A stretch of 64,000 bases of DNA from Haloarcula pelagica. GTDB taxonomy: Archaea; Halobacteriota; Halobacteria; Halobacteriales; Haloarculaceae. Shown here one piece after another: positions 59,755 to 64,000 of this stretch. The translations under genes and the position numbers were made by a program. A model generated the notes under the pieces. It did not search any database, was not told the DNA's origin, and saw nothing but the letters and a program-made list of their open reading frames with translations. The stretch spans positions 558,001 to 622,000 of the forward strand of contig NZ_CP126161.1 of NCBI RefSeq assembly GCF_030127105.1, in the 5' to 3' direction. Position 1 is the first letter of the stretch; every line of letters starts with the position of its first letter.

Positions 59755-61079
59755 GTACGCGGCTGGACGCGCGACGCGATATCGGGATCTGGGTCGCACT
59801 GGTCGCCGGCGCGGTCGGCGTGGTCACCGGCAACACGGCCGTGTTCATGGTCGCCGTCGTCGGACTGGTCTACGCCGCCTACGAGGCGGCGGCGAGCGTC
59901 CCGGAGCCGAAGCTGACGGTCTCCCGGGCGTTGGAGCCGGAAGCCCCGCTGCCCGGCCAGGAAGTCGAAGCGACGGTCACCGTCCGCAACGACGGCCTGG
60001 ACTACCTGCCCGACGTTCGGGTCGTCGACGGCGTCCCGGACCGGCTCGGCGTGATCGAGGGGTCGCCACGCTTTGGCACGACGCTGGATGTCGACGAGTC
60101 GGCGTCGTTCAGCTACACGGTCACCGCCCGTCGCGGCGAACACGGCTTCGGCGAGACGACCGTGGTGTGTCGGAACCTCACCGGCGGTGCCGAGTACCGG
60201 ACGACCGCCGACATCGGGACGGACCTGGACTGCTCGACCGACGCCGAACGACTTGACATGCCCCCACAGACGCTGCCACAGACCGGACGGATCCAGGCCG
60301 ACGCCGCCGGCGAAGGCGTCGCGTTCTACTCGATCCGCGAGTACCAGTCCGCGGACCCGATGAGCCGTATCGACTGGAACCGCTTCGCCCGGACCAACGA
60401 ACTGGCGACCGTGGAGTTCCAGGAGACGAAGGCTGCCAGCGTCGTCCTGCTGGTCGACGCACGGTACCCGGTCGCCGCGGAACCGCGGGCGCCAAACGCC
60501 GTCCAGTACTGCACCTACGCCGCCGAGCGACTGGCGACCGCCCTGCTGGACGAGGAGAACCACGTCGGCGCGGCGGTCTATGACTCCTGTGCGTATCTCC
60601 GTCCGTCCGCCGACAGGGTCCAGGCCCGTCGGGTCAGGGAGTTCCTGCTCGACGAGATCGGACACGGCGACGGCACCGCGACTGTCAGCGGGACCGACTG
60701 GTCGGTCGGCGACCTGGACGGGCAGCGGTTCTTCCAGGGGATCGACGAGGTCGAACAGCGCTACGGCGTCGCGGACGGCGGGAACCCGGTCAAGACGCTC
60801 AAGCGATCGATCCCGGACGAGGCACAGCTCGTGTTCTGCAGCCCGCTCCTGGACGACGCCGCGGCCGACGTTGCCAAGCGCTTCGCGGCATACGGACACG
60901 CGGTCACGCTGGTGACCCCGGACGTGACCACCAGCGAGACGCCGGGTGCGACGCTTGAAGCCCTCGACAGGGACGAACGCGTCGACGACCTGCGCAGCGC
61001 CGTCCGGGTCGTGGACTGGGAGCCGGAGCAGCCGCTGTCGAAGGCGCTCGTGCGGGCCATGGGACGGTGGTCGGCGTGA
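59751..61079 (+). CDS. DUF58-family protein
   Basis: The 442-residue protein has two N-terminal membrane helices (about 12-30 and 32-50), an immunoglobulin-like ectodomain (about 60-150), and the DUF58 block IREYQSADPMSRIDWNRFARTNELATVEFQETKAASVVLLVDAR. The last part starts a von Willebrand A-like fold. DUF58 proteins usually occur with MoxR AAA ATPases and transglutaminases in systems thought to assemble or modify cell-surface proteins. No MoxR gene is in the window. Confidence 0.85.
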   Translation: MSTRLDARRDIGIWVALVAGAVGVVTGNTAVFMVAVVGLVYAAYEAAASVPEPKLTVSRALEPEAPLPGQEVEATVTVRNDGLDYLPDVRVVDGVPDRLGVIEGSPRFGTTLDVDESASFSYTVTARRGEHGFGETTVVCRNLTGGAEYRTTADIGTDLDCSTDAERLDMPPQTLPQTGRIQADAAGEGVAFYSIREYQSADPMSRIDWNRFARTNELATVEFQETKAASVVLLVDARYPVAAEPRAPNAVQYCTYAAERLATALLDEENHVGAAVYDSCAYLRPSADRVQARRVREFLLDEIGHGDGTATVSGTDWSVGDLDGQRFFQGIDEVEQRYGVADGGNPVKTLKRSIPDEAQLVFCSPLLDDAAADVAKRFAAYGHAVTLVTPDVTTSETPGATLEALDRDERVDDLRSAVRVVDWEPEQPLSKALVRAMGRWSA

Positions 61080-62593
61080 GCGACAGCGAGCGCGGGATCG
61101 ACACGCGGCCGGTCCGCTCGACGGCGACGCTCGCGGGCGTCCTCGCGGTCGTGACGGCGCTGGCCGTCGGCGTGAGCATCGGCGACCCGCTCCCGGTCGT
61201 CTCGGCGGTCGGCGGCGCGGTGTTGATCGCCGGTGGGGCGTGGGCGCTGGGCGAGGAGTCGAACGCGCGTATCGCGGCCGGGAGCGTCATGGCAGTCGCC
61301 GGCGTCGTCGGGTTCGCGCTCACCGTGGTGTTGGCGGCCGGCGGGAGCAGGCTGGCCGCCTACCTCGGGCTGGCGCTCGGGACGACGTACGTCCTGCTCG
61401 ACGCCGTCACAGAATCGATCGACGACGAGAACCGCCTCGGGGCCGCGCTCAGAGAGAGCGGGAACGCGCTGCTGGTCGGGATCGTCCTCGCGGTCTTCCT
61501 GAGTATCAACGCGCAGTACAGCGTCGTGAGCGGCCTCGTGCTGGGCGTGACCGGGATCGCGTCGATCACGCCGCTTGTCGGGTTCGTCACCCTCCAGATC
61601 GTCGCAGTCGCCGTCCTCCTGCTGTTGAACCGGGTCGTGCCGGTGCTTGAAGGCTGGCTTCCCGACCCGGGCAGTGGCGACCGGCCGCTGGAGACGCTGT
61701 CGGACGTGGGACTGTCCAGACACGAAGTGCCCGTCGCCGCCTGGGCAGTGCTCGGTGTCGAGAGTGTCGTCGCGCTGTTCCCGCAGAGCCACGTCCTGTT
61801 CAACGCCTTCCTCGTCGGGACGCCGGTCGTCGGGCCGGTGCTCCGGGCGGCGCTGAGCGGGCTCTTGCACGTCCCGCTGGTCGTGATCGGCGTCGGACTG
61901 GTCGGCATCCTGCTGGTGAGTGGCCTCCAGCGGTGGGTCGTCGACTGGCTCGGGGACGACCCCGCGACCACGCTCTCGCTGCAGGCCGGCGGGATCGTCG
62001 CCGTCGCCGCGACGGTAGTCGGGACGGCGATCCTCCCGCTGCTCGGTGTCGGTCTCTTCGGCGGGAACACGGCCGTCTCGTGGGTGATCGGGCCGGCAGC
62101 GATCGTCCTCGGCGGCCTGGTGACGGCCGCGTTGCTGGTCGGCGTCCTCGTCACCGTCGTGCCGATGCTGAGCCAGCGTGGCTTCCTCCCCCAGCCCGCC
62201 GGAGGGTTCGCACTCGGCAGTGCGGTGCTGTTCCTGACGATCCTGCTCGGGGCGGAACTGGGCGTCCCGACCGTAGTAGTCATCGCCGGCGCCGCCGCCA
62301 CGCTGCTGGTCTGGGACGCCGGCGCCCACGCGAGCAGTATCGGCGCCCAACTGGGCCGTGCGGCGGGGACGACCGACAGCGAGTTCGTCCACGTCACCGG
62401 GACGGGAATCGTGCTCGGCCTGGCCGTGGTCGGTGCCGTCGCCGCGCGCTACCTCGTGGTGCCGGCCATCGCCCCGCCGGAGACGAGCGCGGCGGCGTTC
62501 CGGTCGGCCGTCTCGCTGTTCCTCATCGTGCTGGCGATCCTCGCGCTGGGGCTTGCCCTCTCCGTACGATCGGACACCCCGATCGCCGAGTAG
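61076..62593 (+). CDS. DUF7519-like integral membrane protein
   Basis: The 505-residue protein (GTG start overlapping the DUF58 stop by four bases) has about 12 hydrophobic helices arranged in pairs, with GLALGTTYVLLDAV and PLLGVGLFGGNTAVSWVIGPAAIVLGG among them. A GTG nine bases upstream is also possible. I assign it to DUF7519 from operon position and memory. No catalytic motif is visible; it may be the channel or scaffold partner of the DUF58 system. Confidence 0.68.
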   Translation: MSDSERGIDTRPVRSTATLAGVLAVVTALAVGVSIGDPLPVVSAVGGAVLIAGGAWALGEESNARIAAGSVMAVAGVVGFALTVVLAAGGSRLAAYLGLALGTTYVLLDAVTESIDDENRLGAALRESGNALLVGIVLAVFLSINAQYSVVSGLVLGVTGIASITPLVGFVTLQIVAVAVLLLLNRVVPVLEGWLPDPGSGDRPLETLSDVGLSRHEVPVAAWAVLGVESVVALFPQSHVLFNAFLVGTPVVGPVLRAALSGLLHVPLVVIGVGLVGILLVSGLQRWVVDWLGDDPATTLSLQAGGIVAVAATVVGTAILPLLGVGLFGGNTAVSWVIGPAAIVLGGLVTAALLVGVLVTVVPMLSQRGFLPQPAGGFALGSAVLFLTILLGAELGVPTVVVIAGAAATLLVWDAGAHASSIGAQLGRAAGTTDSEFVHVTGTGIVLGLAVVGAVAARYLVVPAIAPPETSAAAFRSAVSLFLIVLAILALGLALSVRSDTPIAE

Positions 62594-62630
62594 CCCCTTG
62601 CGCTACGGGGCGGTAGGCCCTACCGGTCAC

Positions 62631-63809
62631 ATGGACCGGCTACGCTGTTACGCCTGCGGAGCGACCACGAGCGAGAGCGACCGCTATCGCTGTTCGTGTG
62701 GCGAACCGCTCTGGCTCGACACCGACCCGACCGGGTTCGAGTGGCCCGCCGACACCGATCGGTCGATGTGGCGCTACAGCGCTCTCCTGCCGGCCGTGAC
62801 GCCGACCGGGCTCGCGGCGTCCGCGGGCGGGACCCCGCTCGTTCGGACGGATCGGCTGGACGGCGATGTCGGGGCGACCGTCTCGGTGAAGTACGAGGGG
62901 TCGAACCCGACCGGGACGTTCAAAGACAGGGGGAGCGCGGTCGGCGTCGCGATGGCGAAGACCGGGACCGTCGCCACGGTCTCGCACGGGAACATGGCCC
63001 GGTCGATGGCGGCACACGCCGCGAGCGCGGGGCTCGACTGTCTCGTGTTCGTCCCGGCGGACGTACCCCAGGAACGGCTCTCGCTCCTGGCGCGCTACGA
63101 CCCGACGATCCTCCGCATCGAAGGGGAGTACGGTCGACTCTACGAAGCCTCGCTCCGGTTGGGCAGGGCACACGACATCGCGGTCGTCAACTCGGACGCG
63201 CCGGCCCGCGTGGCCGGCCAGAAGACGACCGGCCTGGAGATACTGGCGGCGTTCGCGCCGTCGGTTCCCGACGCCATCGTGCTCCCGGTGTCGAGCGGGG
63301 GCCACGCCAGCGGCATCTGGAAGGGGATCGAGGAGCTGTTCGCGGCGGGCGTCGTCACCGAGCGCCCGCGGCTCTACTTCGTCCAGGCGGCGGCGTGTGC
63401 ACCGATCGCCGCGGCCTGGGACCGCGGCGAGACTACCGTCGCGCCGGTCGACGGCGGCGAGACGGTCGCGTACTCGATCGCGAACGCGGACCCACCCAGC
63501 GGGAACCGGGTGCTCGCGGCCGCTCGGCGGACGAGCGGGGGTGTCCTGGCGGTCGACGACGACGCGATCCTCGACGCCCGACGGACCCTCTCCGAACGGA
63601 CGGGGCTGTTCGTCGAGTCCGCGTGTGCGACGGCCCTCGCTGGCGCGCGAGCATTGGGAAGACAGAGGGCGTTCGAACCGGACGACGAGGTCGTCCTCGT
63701 CGCGACCGGGACCGGCTTCACGGAACGCGACCTGGCGACCCCGTCGGTCTCTGCGCCGACGGTCCCGCTTGCCGACCTCGACGACGCGGTCGCGGCACGT
63801 ACCGACTGA
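62631..63809 (+). CDS. thrC: threonine synthase
   Basis: The 392-residue PLP enzyme converts O-phosphohomoserine to threonine. GSNPTGTFKDRG includes the Schiff-base Lys98, and VSSGGHASGIWKG binds the PLP phosphate. The N-terminal CYAC and CSCG (about residues 6-24) make a zinc ribbon typical of archaeal threonine synthases. The FKDR block is intact, in contrast to the paralogue at 28946-30100. The start follows the DUF7519 gene after 37 bp on the same strand, so it may be cotranscribed. Confidence 0.88.
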   Translation: MDRLRCYACGATTSESDRYRCSCGEPLWLDTDPTGFEWPADTDRSMWRYSALLPAVTPTGLAASAGGTPLVRTDRLDGDVGATVSVKYEGSNPTGTFKDRGSAVGVAMAKTGTVATVSHGNMARSMAAHAASAGLDCLVFVPADVPQERLSLLARYDPTILRIEGEYGRLYEASLRLGRAHDIAVVNSDAPARVAGQKTTGLEILAAFAPSVPDAIVLPVSSGGHASGIWKGIEELFAAGVVTERPRLYFVQAAACAPIAAAWDRGETTVAPVDGGETVAYSIANADPPSGNRVLAAARRTSGGVLAVDDDAILDARRTLSERTGLFVESACATALAGARALGRQRAFEPDDEVVLVATGTGFTERDLATPSVSAPTVPLADLDDAVAARTD

Positions 63810-63816
63810 GGGGGCG

Positions 63817-63999
63817 TCACTCCCAGGGCGGCCATCGCCGTCCGAGTTCGCGCACCGTCCGGACACCGAGTGTCGCGGCGCGTGCGAGAAAGCGGGTCGG
63901 GATCGACTCGGCGGGGACCAGCGGCGGCCCGCGCTGGGTCGCGACGGTCTGGACCTCGGTGAACTTCCGGATCCCCTCCGGACCGTGGCGGCGCCCGAC
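63817..63999 (-). CDS. C-terminal end of an unidentified protein (truncated by the window)
   Basis: About 60 residues are visible, ending in VRTVRELGRRWPPWE and the stop at 63817-63819. The stretch is basic-helical (GIRKFTEVQTVATQRGP) and has no diagnostic motif. The gene runs on beyond 64000 on the minus strand and is convergent with threonine synthase. Family unknown. Confidence 0.55.
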   Translation of the reverse strand, partial: VGRRHGPEGIRKFTEVQTVATQRGPPLVPAESIPTRFLARAATLGVRTVRELGRRWPPWE

Positions 64000-64000
64000 G

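Noticed and set aside
60761-62392. 543-codon minus-strand frame opposite the DUF58/DUF7519 genes
   Set aside because: A low-complexity acidic shadow; the plus strand carries coupled genes with 4-base overlaps.

Overview
This 64 kb window is a gene-dense, GC-rich piece of a haloarchaeal chromosome. The evidence is consistent: archaeal-type ribosomal and translation genes (L44e, S27e, aIF2-alpha, aIF5A, Nop10), very acidic proteins, haloarchaeal PilA-type pilins, an HAH_0734-family protein, an archaeal initiator tRNA-Met, and promoters that often place a TATA-like box about 27 nt ahead of the start codon (leaderless transcripts). The gene set looks most like the Haloarculaceae, but that placement is inference. 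No rRNA, CRISPR array, transposase or intact mobile element was seen. Long antisense reading frames are common because of the base composition and were discarded.

Layout. 0-8.8 kb: end of an acetyltransferase, a peroxiredoxin-like protein, a DoxX pair, RtcB RNA ligase, a RIO-like kinase, an EamA transporter, a small flavoprotein, a Tat-exported protein and glutamate dehydrogenase. 8.9-15.9 kb: a large surface glycoprotein, fructose-1,6-bisphosphatase, a PadR regulator, the methylmalonyl-CoA mutase B12 subunit with MeaB, and an alpha/beta hydrolase. 15.9-30.1 kb: a DUF35/thiolase pair, a bactofilin-like protein, YchF, a UbiA prenyltransferase, regulators, an aminotransferase, a lone tyrosine recombinase, a metallophosphoesterase, and a threonine-synthase-like protein lacking the PLP lysine. 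30.1-33.6 kb: a J-domain protein, then a tight operon L44e-S27e-aIF2alpha-Nop10-PAC2, next to an unusually long, hairpin-rich intergenic region. 33.6-44 kb: a cell-surface block (YYY-family membrane protein, GT2 glycosyltransferase, GtrA, a GT-C-like membrane protein, three PilA pilins and a wHTH membrane regulator), with an initiator tRNA whose 3' end is duplicated downstream. 44-52 kb: a nine-gene Mrp-type Na+/H+ antiporter operon whose first gene fuses a Usp-like domain to MnhE. 52-64 kb: CoaBC, SprT-like, Nif3-like, agmatinase-like and aIF5A genes, HtpX, then a DUF4129-DUF7269-DUF58-DUF7519 operon whose first gene is frameshifted, threonine synthase, and a truncated gene at the edge.

How genes work together. 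The Mrp operon is a complete ion-transport machine. The ribosomal operon couples translation, rRNA pseudouridylation and proteasome assembly. The agmatinase-like gene beside aIF5A fits the haloarchaeal hypusination route. The 33.6-44 kb block plausibly builds and decorates cell-surface pili. The most unusual items are the threonine-synthase-like pseudoenzyme, the frameshifted DUF4129 gene, the tRNA 3'-end duplication, the structured 33.0-33.3 kb region, and the pilin trio with conserved long leaders.
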